Of a stretch of DNA of 64,000 nucleotides, positions 51,045 to 59,589 are shown piece by piece. The stretch comes from Streptomyces aurantiacus (lineage in GTDB: Bacteria > Actinomycetota > Actinomycetes > Streptomycetales > Streptomycetaceae). Every line of letters begins with the position of its first letter. The stretch's first letter is position 1. Below the pieces are notes generated by a model. The model did not search any database, had not been told where the DNA came from, and saw only the letters and a program-made list of their open reading frames with translations. The stretch is taken from positions 4,774,001-4,838,000 of the forward strand of contig NZ_CP114283.1 in the NCBI RefSeq assembly GCF_027107535.1, written 5' to 3'. The position numbers and the translations under genes were made by a program.

Positions 51045-53228
51045 TCAGCCCGTGGCGACGGGGACCCGCTCGTCGGCGGAGTCGTCGGCCGGCATGTCGG
51101 TCTCCTTGATGCCGAACCGGTCGTAGAAGCGGGCGAGCGGGCCCGGAGCCCACCAGGCCGCTCTGCCCAGCAGTCTCATGACGGCCGTTCCCAGCAGGAT
51201 GCGCACCACCAGCACGTCCGCCAGGACCGCGAACACCATGCCGACGCCGAAGAGCTTGATGGTCAGCACATCGCTCATCCCGATCGCCGCGAGCGGCACG
51301 CACATCAGCAGCGCCGCACTCACGACCAGGCGGCCGATGGACTGCAGCCCGGTCGCCACGGCCTCCGTGCTGTCGCTCTGCTTGTCGTACTGCTCCCGCA
51401 TCCGGGACACCAGGAACACTTCGTAGTCCATGGAGAGTCCGAAGATCAGCGCGAACAGCATGATCGGCATGTTGGGCTCGATGTTGCCCGTCGGGTCGAA
51501 GCCGAGCAGGTGGTGCAGATGGCCGTCCTGGAAGATCCAGACCAGGACGCCGAAGGTCGCGGTCAGCGACAGCATGTTCATCGCGATGGCCTTCAGCGGC
51601 AGCAGCACCGAGCCGAACGCGAGGAACAGCAGGAGGTACGTCATCACCGCGATGTAGAGCAGCATCCACGGCAGGGTCTCGCCCAGTGCGTCCAGGGTGT
51701 CGTCGTACACCGCCGACTCGCCGCCGAAGTACGCCCGGGCGCCCGGCGGTTCGGGGACCTCCTTGAGCCGGTTCACCAGGTCGCGCGCCTGGGTCGAGAT
51801 GGGATTGCCGTCGTAGGTGACCGACACCCGGGCCGTGGTGCCCTCGACTCCGGTGATCCGGGCGCTCGTGGCGCCCTCGGTGGCGCCGAGCCGCTCGGCG
51901 TACGCCTTCAGCGCCGCGCCCTGGTCCTTCGAGGTCCCGTCGGACTTCAGCACGAGCAGCGAGTCGATGGACTTCACCGCGTCGCCGTCGAAGTCGTGCT
52001 CCATGGCGTTGAAGACCTGGCGGCCCTCGGAGCTGCTCGGCAGCTGCTGCGCGTTGATGGAACCGAACTCGATCTTGGAGAACGGCAGGGCGAGCGTCAG
52101 CAGCAAGCCCACCGCGCCCACCACCACGACCCACCGCCGCCGCATCAGGCCCTGCCCGAACCGGTACCAGGCACCCTCGCCCGCCGCCGTCGGCCGCCCT
52201 GCCTTCTTCAGGCGCAGCGGGAAGGCATTGACCTTCGGTCCCATCACGGCGAGCAGCGCGGGCAGCGCGACCAGTGAGAAGAGCACCGCCAGCACGACCG
52301 CTGCCACACCGCCGTACGACATCGACTTCAGGAAAGTCGACGGGAAGAGGGCCAGGCCGGCCAGCGCCGCCGCGACCGTGGTGCCGGAAACCATCACGGT
52401 GCGTCCGGCCGTGGCGAGGGTGCGCCCGATCGCCGCTTCGCCGGTGTAGCCGGCCGCCAGTTCCTCACGGTAGCGGCTGACGATCAGCAGGCCGTAGTCG
52501 ATGGCGACCGCGAGACCCAGGATGGTGACCAGACTCATGGAGAACACGGACACGTCGGTGATGTTGGCGATGGTCCGCAAAACGGCCATTGACCCGAGGA
52601 TGGAGAGCCCGCCGACGAGCAGCGGGAGGAAGGCCGCGGTCAGACCGCCGAACACGACCAGCAGGAGCAGGAAGAGCACGGGGGCCGAGATGATTTCCGC
52701 GGTTCTCAGGTCGTGTTCGATCTTCTCACTGGCCTGGTGGCCTGTGGGCACCGTGCCGCCCTGCAGAGTCTGGAGGCCGGGTGCCGCAATCTTGTCCTTG
52801 ACCGCCTCGTACGCGTCCTCCTTGGCCTTTTCGCTGCTGCCGTGGAGGTTCAGGGCGACGTAGGTGGCGTGCCGGTCGTGGCTGACCTGCGCCGGCATCC
52901 TGGTCGTCCAGAAGTCCAGGTAGCCGGTCACCTCCGACTTCGGCAGGGACTCCAACTGTTTGACGACCGCCTGCTGGAACGACGGGTCGTCGACGGTGCG
53001 GTCCTTGTCGCGGTAGACGATCACCGCGTCGGGTGTCCGCTGAGGGAACGCCTTCTCGGCGATGTGGGCCGCGCGCACGCTGTCCGAGCCGGGGTCCTGG
53101 AAGCCGAGCGGTGTCAGGGAGCCGAAGACTCCAGCGCCGTAGGCCCCGGACAGGACGGCGAACAGCACAGTCAGTATCAGCACCGGCTTTCGCCTGCGGT
53201 GGAGCAGACGCCCAAACCCCTCAAACAT
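51045..53228 (-). CDS. MMPL-family transporter
   Basis: RND-type membrane protein of 727 residues, the usual size for Streptomyces MMPL exporters of lipids or drugs, driven by proton flow. Helix 1 (PVLILTVLFAVLSGAYGAGV) is followed by a periplasmic domain with DPGSDSVRAAHIAEKAFPQR, then helices around LFLLLLVVFGGLTAAFLPLL and VTILGLAVAIDYGLLIVSRY, whose AIDYG holds the proton-relay Asp-Tyr pair. A second half mirrors this with FALIFGLSMDYEVFLVSRMR. GGAGAAGTC directly precedes ATG 53228. TetR operators lie in the divergent region with the regulator at 53495, so expression is probably inducible. Confidence 0.93.
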   Translation of the reverse strand: MFEGFGRLLHRRRKPVLILTVLFAVLSGAYGAGVFGSLTPLGFQDPGSDSVRAAHIAEKAFPQRTPDAVIVYRDKDRTVDDPSFQQAVVKQLESLPKSEVTGYLDFWTTRMPAQVSHDRHATYVALNLHGSSEKAKEDAYEAVKDKIAAPGLQTLQGGTVPTGHQASEKIEHDLRTAEIISAPVLFLLLLVVFGGLTAAFLPLLVGGLSILGSMAVLRTIANITDVSVFSMSLVTILGLAVAIDYGLLIVSRYREELAAGYTGEAAIGRTLATAGRTVMVSGTTVAAALAGLALFPSTFLKSMSYGGVAAVVLAVLFSLVALPALLAVMGPKVNAFPLRLKKAGRPTAAGEGAWYRFGQGLMRRRWVVVVGAVGLLLTLALPFSKIEFGSINAQQLPSSSEGRQVFNAMEHDFDGDAVKSIDSLLVLKSDGTSKDQGAALKAYAERLGATEGATSARITGVEGTTARVSVTYDGNPISTQARDLVNRLKEVPEPPGARAYFGGESAVYDDTLDALGETLPWMLLYIAVMTYLLLFLAFGSVLLPLKAIAMNMLSLTATFGVLVWIFQDGHLHHLLGFDPTGNIEPNMPIMLFALIFGLSMDYEVFLVSRMREQYDKQSDSTEAVATGLQSIGRLVVSAALLMCVPLAAIGMSDVLTIKLFGVGMVFAVLADVLVVRILLGTAVMRLLGRAAWWAPGPLARFYDRFGIKETDMPADDSADERVPVATG

Positions 53229-53292
53229 GACTTCTCCTAGATCGTCAACCAGCGCCGCGCAGGACTGTCCGAAGGTCGGCGCCGAACGAACC

Positions 53293-53329
53293 GTAACAGT
53301 GTTTTTATTGCTCGACGCAACACTGTTGC
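53293..53329. promoter_or_regulatory. Operator sites upstream of MMPL gene
   Basis: GCAACACTGTTGC (53317-53329) is a palindrome, and GTAACAGTGTTTT (53293-53305) is a half-kept copy. ACAGTGTT and AACACTGT also pair across the two. A third related site is at 53468 by the tetR gene. Confidence 0.65.
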
Positions 53330-53467
53330 ACAGCTCTCACTTGAAGGAGGGTCGACCCTTGCTGCCCTGACCTGGTGATATGTGTGAGTAGACCGTTTCG
53401 AAAACGGCAGGTCCCGGTGCGGCGCGGAGCGGGCGGCAACAAGCCCAAGCGCTACCGAGAAGCATTC

Positions 53468-53480
53468 GTAACGGCGTTGC
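53468..53480. promoter_or_regulatory. Operator site upstream of tetR
   Basis: GTAACGGCGTTGC matches GYAACNNNGTTGC, the pattern of the MMPL-side palindrome, 15 bases before the TetR start codon. This suggests autoregulation. Confidence 0.6.
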
Positions 53481-53494
53481 AATATGATGGCGCC

Positions 53495-54124
53495 ATGGCC
53501 AGGCTCAAGACACATGACGAAGCACTCCGGCTCCGGCTCCTGCACCGCGCGGCCGCCACAGTCTTCGACCGCGGCACTGCCGCGCTGAGCCTGCGACAGC
53601 TCGCTGCGGACGTGAAGACCTCGACCACGGCGGTCTACTCGCTGTTCGGCAACAAGGCAGGTCTGCTCAGCAGCCTGTACGAGGAGGCGGCGAGGCTCTT
53701 CGCCGCACGCCTGGCAGCCATCCGTCCCACGGACGACCCGGCAGGCGACGTGATCCGACTTGGGCTCGTCTATCGCGAATACGCCATCGCCAACCCGCAT
53801 CTCTACGCGATCCTCTTCTCCGACCGCAGCGTCCAGTGCCCGTCCGAGTCGGAGAGGCCGCGTGAGGCCATCGAGACCTACCGGCCCCTCGTCGACGCCG
53901 TGCGGCGCGGACAGCAGGCAGGGCAGTTCAGTTCGGAGTCCGTCCCGGAGGTCATCGCGCTGTCGGTCTGGGGAACGGCCCATGGCCTGGTGTCCCTGGT
54001 GCTGTCAGGGAACGAGCCGCCCGGGCTCGCGGTCGCCGACTGCTATGAGCGGGCCCTGGGGGTACTGGTAGCGGGGTGGCGAGTGAGCGAGGGGAAGGTT
54101 CAGGGGTTCGCGGACGTGCCGTGA
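53495..54124 (+). CDS. TetR-family regulator of the MMPL exporter
   Basis: Repressor of 209 residues from ATG 53495; longer in-frame starts to 53375 would cover the operator. HTH: HRAAATVFDRGTAALSLRQL, then AADVKTSTTAVYSLFGNKAG with LLSSLYEEA. The C-terminal domain has YREYAIANPHLYAILFSD and SVWGTAHGLVSLVLSG, as in TetR proteins with a WHG domain (W-G-T-A-H-G). It is divergent from the MMPL gene with three related palindromes between them, a standard repressor-pump pair. Confidence 0.9.
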   Translation: MARLKTHDEALRLRLLHRAAATVFDRGTAALSLRQLAADVKTSTTAVYSLFGNKAGLLSSLYEEAARLFAARLAAIRPTDDPAGDVIRLGLVYREYAIANPHLYAILFSDRSVQCPSESERPREAIETYRPLVDAVRRGQQAGQFSSESVPEVIALSVWGTAHGLVSLVLSGNEPPGLAVADCYERALGVLVAGWRVSEGKVQGFADVP

Positions 54125-54169
54125 GTCCGGATCCGGGACCGCTCCGAGCCTGAACGTACGGTTCAGCTC

Positions 54170-54690
54170 GAACCATGCCTCCGACTCGGGTGCCAGCGCG
54201 TTGAGGGCGTCAAGTCGTACGGGGACAATGTTCTGCCCGATACGCGCCGGTTCTTCAGGTGGGCGAAGCCGGGCTCGACCGGCGCCCGTACTGCGGCAAG
54301 GGCCTTGTTGGACAGCTTCTCCCGCGCGTCAGCGGCCGGTTCCGGGCGGCCTTTTAGCCGGTGATCACCGCCGGATCGGCGTCGGGACCGCTGTCGTCGA
54401 GCCCGATGAATCCCAGGTCGGCGATGGCTCCGAGGCCGCCCGCAGCCTGACGGTGAGCCGGTCATGACGGCAGGCCGTGATCTCCGAGGTACGTCCGGGG
54501 CGGGCTGCCGAGCCCACAGCAGTCGACCCTTGCCGTCGGTGAGCGCGATCAGCTCCCGCGACGCAACACTGCCGTCACTGGTTCGCGGCCGCTCAGTCCG
54601 ATCGCCTTGCGTCGCTTCCGGGTGGATGATGCGTACGGAATCCGTCCGGCAATCGGCAGGTGCCCCGCACCTGTGTTCATTGCGCAACGT
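54170..54690 (-). pseudogene. IS5-type transposase remnant
   Basis: Minus-strand frames give SRELIALTDGKGRLLWA, ADLGFIGLDDSG, DPAVITG (then a stop), EKLSNKALAAVRAPVEPGFA and HLKNRR, the second half of DDE_Tnp_4-type transposases. Stops and shifts separate the pieces, and no terminal repeats are seen. A different, more complete IS5-type element is at 60891. Confidence 0.75.
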
Positions 54691-54812
54691 TTCCCGTCAG
54701 CCTGCCTGATCGAAAACACGGCCGCCGAGTGCGAGTGCGCCGGACCGCTGAGCAGGGGGCGCGGGCTGCAATTCCGGTGCAGAAGCTCCTGAACGAATCC
54801 AGGCCTGCGCGA

Positions 54813-55454
54813 TCAGGGCTGATCGCTGATGGCTCGGTAGGCCGCGATGAACAGGGTGTAGCACAGGTCGATCAGTTCTTCGACGGTGGCGTTCTGGTGG
54901 CCGAGTGTCCAGTCCACCAGGAGTTCGTTGACTCCGCCGACCAGGCTCATCGTGGTCATGGAGAGCCGGTTGGAGGAGGCTTGCGGGCCAGGAGGCGGTG
55001 TGACGACGGCGGCGATCAGTGCGGCGAATTCGTGCAGGACCTCACGGCGACGCACTTCGAGGCGGGGGCTGGCGCCCACGACCTCGATGAGCACCAGGCG
55101 GGCCTTGCGGGCGTCGCCGGCGAGTGTGCGGATGAACACCTCGAGGCCGGCGCGCAGTTGGGCGTCGACGTCGGGTGCGGCAGCGGCTGCGGCCTGCGCG
55201 GTTTCGGCTGTGATCGTAGCGATCAGCTCGTTGTAGACCCCGGCGAGTAGGTCTTCGCGGTCGCGGAACGACTCGTAGAAGTAGCGCTCGGTCAGTCCGG
55301 CATGCGCGCACACCTGCTTGACGGATACCGAGGCGTAGCCGGCCGTGCCGAACAGGTCGAGGCCCGCCTGGATGAGGCGGGTGCGGCGCTCCTGCTGTCG
55401 TTGCGCCGCGTCGCGTCCGCCGTAGCGCCGCCCGGCGGTCTGTGTGCCGGTCAT
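54813..55454 (-). CDS. TetR-family regulator divergent from catabolic operon
   Basis: Repressor of 213 residues. HTH: QERRTRLIQAGLDLFGTAGY, then SVSVKQVCAHAGLTERYFYE followed by SFRDREDLLAGVYNE. The C-terminal domain includes KARLVLIEVVGASPRLEVRR and LVGGVNELLVDWTLGH, typical of regulators of lipid or steroid genes. ATG 55454 has GGGGAGA in range. Two inverted repeats (TGACA-type) lie between it and the SDR gene at 55607, so it probably represses both itself and the five-gene operon. Ligand unknown. Confidence 0.9.
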   Translation of the reverse strand: MTGTQTAGRRYGGRDAAQRQQERRTRLIQAGLDLFGTAGYASVSVKQVCAHAGLTERYFYESFRDREDLLAGVYNELIATITAETAQAAAAAAPDVDAQLRAGLEVFIRTLAGDARKARLVLIEVVGASPRLEVRRREVLHEFAALIAAVVTPPPGPQASSNRLSMTTMSLVGGVNELLVDWTLGHQNATVEELIDLCYTLFIAAYRAISDQP

Positions 55455-55493
55455 TTCTCCCCTTCGCAGAGGTGTTGACACCGGTGTGCTCCG

Positions 55494-55541
55494 AACTGAC
55501 ACTCTAGCTTGTCAGTTCATCTGACATGGCATCGTGTCAGA
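55494..55541. promoter_or_regulatory. Double TGACA/TGTCA operator
   Basis: AACTGACA-N8-TGTCAGTT at 55494-55517 is perfect. TCTGACA-N8-TGTCAGA at 55520-55541 is perfect too, centres 25 bp apart. It lies between divergent TetR and SDR starts and covers the likely promoters. Confidence 0.8.
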
Positions 55542-55606
55542 CACGCGTGAGGTCCGCTTGCCGCTCGGCGTTCCGCTCATGCTCAGAGCAAGAAAGGGGC
55601 TCGACC

Positions 55607-56518
55607 GTGGCAGCACCGCCCAAATACCCGTACGCGTCCAGCCGAAGAGACCGCGACAGGCTCCCCCGCACACGACCGCTGACCGGCCGAGTGATCGCGG
55701 TCACCGGGGCGGGCCGCGGAATCGGACGTGCCGTCGCAGCCCGGCTCGCCGCGGCCGGAGCCGCCGTGGCGATCGGCGACCTCGACGCGAAGCTCGCCGT
55801 CGAGACGGCTGATGCCATCGGCGCGCGTCCCGGTAGCCGACTGCTCGGACTGTCTCTCGATGTCACCGACACACCTTCCTTCGAGGACTTCCTGCGCACC
55901 GTCGAGACCCGGCTGGGGCCGATCGACGTACTGATCAACAACGCCGGAATCATGTGGGTGGGCCCCTTCGAGGAGGAACCCGAGGCAACTGCCCTGCGCC
56001 AGTTCGACGTCAACGTCCACGGCGTACTGCGTGGGATGAAACTCGTAATCCCGCGGATGCGGAAACGCGGTCACGGCCACGTGGTGAACATCGCCTCCGC
56101 CGCCAGCAAGGTCGCCCCGCCCGGCGAGGCGACCTACGCGGCCACGAAGCACGCCCTCCACGGCTACAGCACAGCCGTCCGCGCCGAACTGCGCGGCACC
56201 GGCGTACACGTGTCCCTGGTGATGCCCGGCGTCGTGGACACCGAGCTGGCCGTGGGCACCGCCACCGGACCCACCCGGCGCCTGACGACAGATCAGGTGG
56301 CTGACGCGGTGCTCGACGTCGTGCTGCGCCCTCGGTTCGAGGTCTTCGTTCCCCGCCAGGTGGCCGCCCTGACCCGGCTGGCCGCGGTGCTGCCGGGCCG
56401 TGCCCGCGACGCCCTGCATCACCTCCTTGTCCCCAACCAGCTCGCCGCCCTGTCCGACCGGTCGGTCCGCGCGGCCTACGAACAGCGCACCCGGACCGCC
56501 CGCCATCCCGAAAGTTGA
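55607..56518 (+). CDS. Short-chain dehydrogenase/reductase
   Basis: SDR of 303 residues from GTG 55607 with AAAGGGG eight bases upstream; the ATG-like starts before it overlap the operator. VIAVTGAGRGIGRAVAARLA, LDV (LSLDVTDT), VLINNAGIMWVG, NIASAASKVAPPGEATYAAT (Ser, Tyr; Lys follows). The C-terminus VPRQVAALTRLAAVLPGRAR is typical of SDRs in actinomycete lipid operons. First gene of the five-gene operon under the TetR at 54813. Substrate unknown. Confidence 0.9.
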   Translation: MAAPPKYPYASSRRDRDRLPRTRPLTGRVIAVTGAGRGIGRAVAARLAAAGAAVAIGDLDAKLAVETADAIGARPGSRLLGLSLDVTDTPSFEDFLRTVETRLGPIDVLINNAGIMWVGPFEEEPEATALRQFDVNVHGVLRGMKLVIPRMRKRGHGHVVNIASAASKVAPPGEATYAATKHALHGYSTAVRAELRGTGVHVSLVMPGVVDTELAVGTATGPTRRLTTDQVADAVLDVVLRPRFEVFVPRQVAALTRLAAVLPGRARDALHHLLVPNQLAALSDRSVRAAYEQRTRTARHPES

Positions 56519-56522
56519 GCCC

Positions 56523-57659
56523 GTGACCACCACGCCCAAGCCGGCGCCCAGCGCGGAGAAGGCGCAGGACGCCTCCGCTCCGCGTCCCATCCCCGAATTC
56601 GAAGGTGTCCACGACGTATGGCCCCGCGGCGACCGGCTGCGCGCCGTGCGCAGCGCCGCGGCCGCCTACCGTGAGCGGTTCGTCCAGCAGGGCCGCATCC
56701 ACGCCGTCCGCAGTTTCGACATCGCCGCCGCCCCGTACCCGACCCGGTTCGGTTTCCACGGTGCCGCGCTCGCCGTCAACCCGTTCGTGAGCATCGTCAA
56801 CCGGATGCTCGTCGTGCAGTTCGACGGCTTCGACGGTGAGCCGAAAACACTGGTGTGGGAGCCGACCGTCGCCGCCGGAACGGCTCAAGCGCCGTTCTAT
56901 GCCCAGCTCAAGCGGCTGGCGGGGGATTTTCTCACCGAGCACGTCTTCGCCCGCTTCTACCAGGACCCGAACACCGTCCTGCCCTCCTGCGGTCTGCGAC
57001 CCGAAGACGTGGACTTCGTCAGCTTCGACCACCTGCACGTCCAGGACGTGCGCATGATCATGGGAAGTACCAGCACCATTCCCGGCGAACGGGCGCCCCG
57101 CGAAGCGCTGTTCCCGCGCGCCCGGCTGCTGGTGCACCGCAGGGAGCTGGGGACCTTCGAATCGATGCATCCGATGCAGTGGGCCTGGTACGTCGACGGA
57201 GGCATGGACGGGGTACCGGACGAGCGCGTCACCGCCTTCGACGGCGATGTCGAACTCGGCGTCGGCGTCAGCCTGCTGTGGACCCCCGGCCATACGGACG
57301 GCAACCACTCGCTGGTGCTGAACACCCCCGACGGGGTGTGGGTCTCCTCCGAGAACGGCATCTCGGCCGACAACTGGCAGCCCGAGCTCTCCCGCATCCC
57401 CGGGGTGCGCCGCCACGCCGCGTTCTACGGCCATGAGGTGGTGCCCAACGCCAATACCCTGGAGGACTCCCTCGACCAGTACGACTCCATGGTCAAGGAG
57501 AAGACCCTCGCCGACCCGAGTCGGCGCGATCCGCGCTGGCTGCAGATCCTGCCCTCCTCGGAGCTGGCGCGCTTCAAACGGCACTGGCCGGTGCTGCCCA
57601 GCTTCTTCCACGGCGGCCTGAACTACGGCGAGTTGACCCCTGCCGGCGGTGGCCGGTGA
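56523..57659 (+). CDS. MBL-fold metallo-hydrolase-like protein
   Basis: Protein of 378 residues from GTG 56523, four bases after the SDR stop. The metal motif HxHxxD appears as FDHLHVQDVR; a second His lies in TPGHTDGNHSLV and an acidic ligand follows in SSENGISAD. The first His of the standard motif is Asp here (DHLHVQD), so metal binding may be non-standard. The N-terminus has FQQ-like YRERFVQQGRIHAVRSFDIA. Its stop overlaps the next start by four bases (GTGA). Hydrolysis of an ester or lactone in the same pathway is inferred. Confidence 0.82.
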   Translation: MTTTPKPAPSAEKAQDASAPRPIPEFEGVHDVWPRGDRLRAVRSAAAAYRERFVQQGRIHAVRSFDIAAAPYPTRFGFHGAALAVNPFVSIVNRMLVVQFDGFDGEPKTLVWEPTVAAGTAQAPFYAQLKRLAGDFLTEHVFARFYQDPNTVLPSCGLRPEDVDFVSFDHLHVQDVRMIMGSTSTIPGERAPREALFPRARLLVHRRELGTFESMHPMQWAWYVDGGMDGVPDERVTAFDGDVELGVGVSLLWTPGHTDGNHSLVLNTPDGVWVSSENGISADNWQPELSRIPGVRRHAAFYGHEVVPNANTLEDSLDQYDSMVKEKTLADPSRRDPRWLQILPSSELARFKRHWPVLPSFFHGGLNYGELTPAGGGR

Positions 57660-58588
57660 CCGGCCCGGCCGCCCGCCGGATCGCCGTGGACGGCGCGGAC
57701 GGTGTGGAGTTGGCCGCCTATCAATGGGGAGCGTCCACGGCTCCTGCGGTGGTGCTGGTCCACGGCTATCCGGACACCAGCGCCGTGTGGCGCCCGGTCG
57801 CCGAGCGCCTGGCCGCCCGCTTCCACGTGACCGCCTTCGACGTGCGGGGAGCCGGTGCCTCCCACCGGCCCAGGGGTCTGCGCGCCTATCGTCTGTCCCG
57901 CCTGGAAGCCGACCTGGAGGCGGTTCTCGACGCCATGAGCCCCGACCGCCCGGTGCACCTGGTCGGACACGACTGGGGATCGATCCACTCCTGGGAGTCG
58001 GTCACCGGCACCCGCCTGGCCGGGCGGATCGCCTCGTTCACCTCCATCTCCGGACCCTGCCTGGACCACGTCGGCCACCTCATCCGGGCTCGCCTTCGGC
58101 CGCGCCATCCGGATCTGCCGAAGCTGCTGCGGCAGGCCGCACGGTCCTGGTACATCGCCTACTTCCAGTTCCCTCTCCTGCCCGCCCTGACCTGGAGAGC
58201 ACTGGGACACCGCTGGCGCGCCTTCCTCACCGGATCCCAAGGCATGCCCGGGCACACCCCCTACCCCGCGCCGACGCTGGCCCGCGACGCCGTGACGGGC
58301 ATCGCGCTGTACCGCGCCAACATGCTGCCCCGCCTGCTGCGTCCCCGGGACCGGCCGACCACCGTCCCGGTTCAACTCATCATCCCCACCCGCGACTTCT
58401 GCGTCACCCCGGTGCTTTCGTACGGAGTGGAGCACTGGACGCGCCTGATACAACGGCGCCCGATCGACGCCGGGCACTGGGTACAGCTCAGCCACCCCGA
58501 GGAGGTCGCGTCCCGGATCGCGGAATTCGCCCACCGCGTCGAAGACGGCTCCCGCCGCAGTCCGGACCACACCGTGCACCCGATCTGA
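57656..58588 (+). CDS. Alpha/beta hydrolase (epoxide hydrolase-like)
   Basis: Enzyme of 310 residues. Oxyanion motif VVLVHGYPDTSAVWRPV, nucleophile elbow LVGHDWGSIHSW with Asp (not Ser), as in epoxide hydrolases and haloalkane dehalogenases, acid region around IIPTRDFCVTP, and final His in IDAGHWVQLSHPEE. A cap domain of about 90 residues lies between (LRQAARSWYIAYFQFPLL; YRANMLPRLLRPRD). GTG 57656 overlaps the previous stop. An Asp nucleophile implies ester-intermediate hydrolysis of an epoxide or similar substrate. Confidence 0.88.
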   Translation: MTGPAARRIAVDGADGVELAAYQWGASTAPAVVLVHGYPDTSAVWRPVAERLAARFHVTAFDVRGAGASHRPRGLRAYRLSRLEADLEAVLDAMSPDRPVHLVGHDWGSIHSWESVTGTRLAGRIASFTSISGPCLDHVGHLIRARLRPRHPDLPKLLRQAARSWYIAYFQFPLLPALTWRALGHRWRAFLTGSQGMPGHTPYPAPTLARDAVTGIALYRANMLPRLLRPRDRPTTVPVQLIIPTRDFCVTPVLSYGVEHWTRLIQRRPIDAGHWVQLSHPEEVASRIAEFAHRVEDGSRRSPDHTVHPI

Positions 58589-58677
58589 CAGCCCAACAGG
58601 CCAACAGGCGGCAGTACTGGACGACTGCCTGACCGCCCTTCCGCACACACCGACCGCTGACGGAGGAGGAACCTGTC

Positions 58678-59589
58678 ATGTTCCGAGCCGCACATGCCCA
58701 CCCGGAGGGTCCGTCCGAGCCCATCGACCACCACGACCTGGTGCTGCAGCCCCGGGACGTCACCTTCGACTGGGGCACCACCCCGCTGCACTGGCTGCCG
58801 GGTGAGCCCTTCGCGACCCACACCTTCGATGTGCTCCACCTCATGCTCCCCGAACTCGAACGCTGGTTCGTGCGCACCTTCGAGCAGGCACTGCCACTGA
58901 TCACCGATGACCGGCTGCGCGAGGACGTACGCGGCTTCATCGGCCAGGAAGCGATGCACGCCGAGGCGCACCAGGAGGTCCTGGAGCACCTGCTAGCCAA
59001 GGGGCTGGACCCGGCTCCGTACACCCTGCAGTCCGAATGGATCTTCCGAAGGGTGCTCGGAGACCGGCCGGAGCTGACGCCGGCCGCCACACACGCGCAC
59101 CTCCTCCAACGGCTCGCCCTCATCGCGGCGTTCGAGCACTTCACCGCGTACATGGGTCACTGGATCCTCAGTAACGGGCACTTGGACCAGGCCGGCGCGG
59201 ACCCCGCGATGCTCGATCTGTTCCGCTGGCACGGCGCGGAGGAGGTCGAACACCGCTCGGTCGCGTTCGACCTGCTGGTGCACCTCGATCCCCGGTACCG
59301 GCGCCGAATGGCCGGCATGCTCGTCACCGCGCCGGTGCTGACCCGGCTGTGGGTCCGCGGAGTCCGCTTCCTGATGAGCGCCGACCCCGAACTCGACGAC
59401 CGGGTCAAGGTCCGCTTCCGCGACTATCTGGCCGCCGCCCGCAAGGACCTGCTGCCGCCACCGGTCTCGTTCACCCGCTCGGTGCTGCGCTACTTCCGCC
59501 CCGGCTACCACCCGACCCAGGAGGGCTCGACCCAGCAGGCGGTCGCCTACCTGGCGGCGTCCCCCGCCGCCCGAGCGGCTGCCCGATGA
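58678..59589 (+). CDS. Metal-dependent hydrolase-like protein (PF10118)
   Basis: Protein of 303 residues of the PF10118 group, a ferritin-like helical fold with a dimetal site. Acid/His helices: FIGQEAMHAEAHQEVLEHLL and FRWHGAEEVEHRSVAFDLLV, plus FEHFTAYMGHWIL. The repeated E-x-x-H pairs (EAMH, EEVEH) look like a diiron site, so oxygenation is as likely as hydrolysis. GGAGGAGG lies nine bases before ATG 58678. Its stop overlaps the reductase start (ATGA), so the reductase probably feeds electrons to this diiron-like protein. Confidence 0.85.
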   Translation: MFRAAHAHPEGPSEPIDHHDLVLQPRDVTFDWGTTPLHWLPGEPFATHTFDVLHLMLPELERWFVRTFEQALPLITDDRLREDVRGFIGQEAMHAEAHQEVLEHLLAKGLDPAPYTLQSEWIFRRVLGDRPELTPAATHAHLLQRLALIAAFEHFTAYMGHWILSNGHLDQAGADPAMLDLFRWHGAEEVEHRSVAFDLLVHLDPRYRRRMAGMLVTAPVLTRLWVRGVRFLMSADPELDDRVKVRFRDYLAAARKDLLPPPVSFTRSVLRYFRPGYHPTQEGSTQQAVAYLAASPAARAAAR

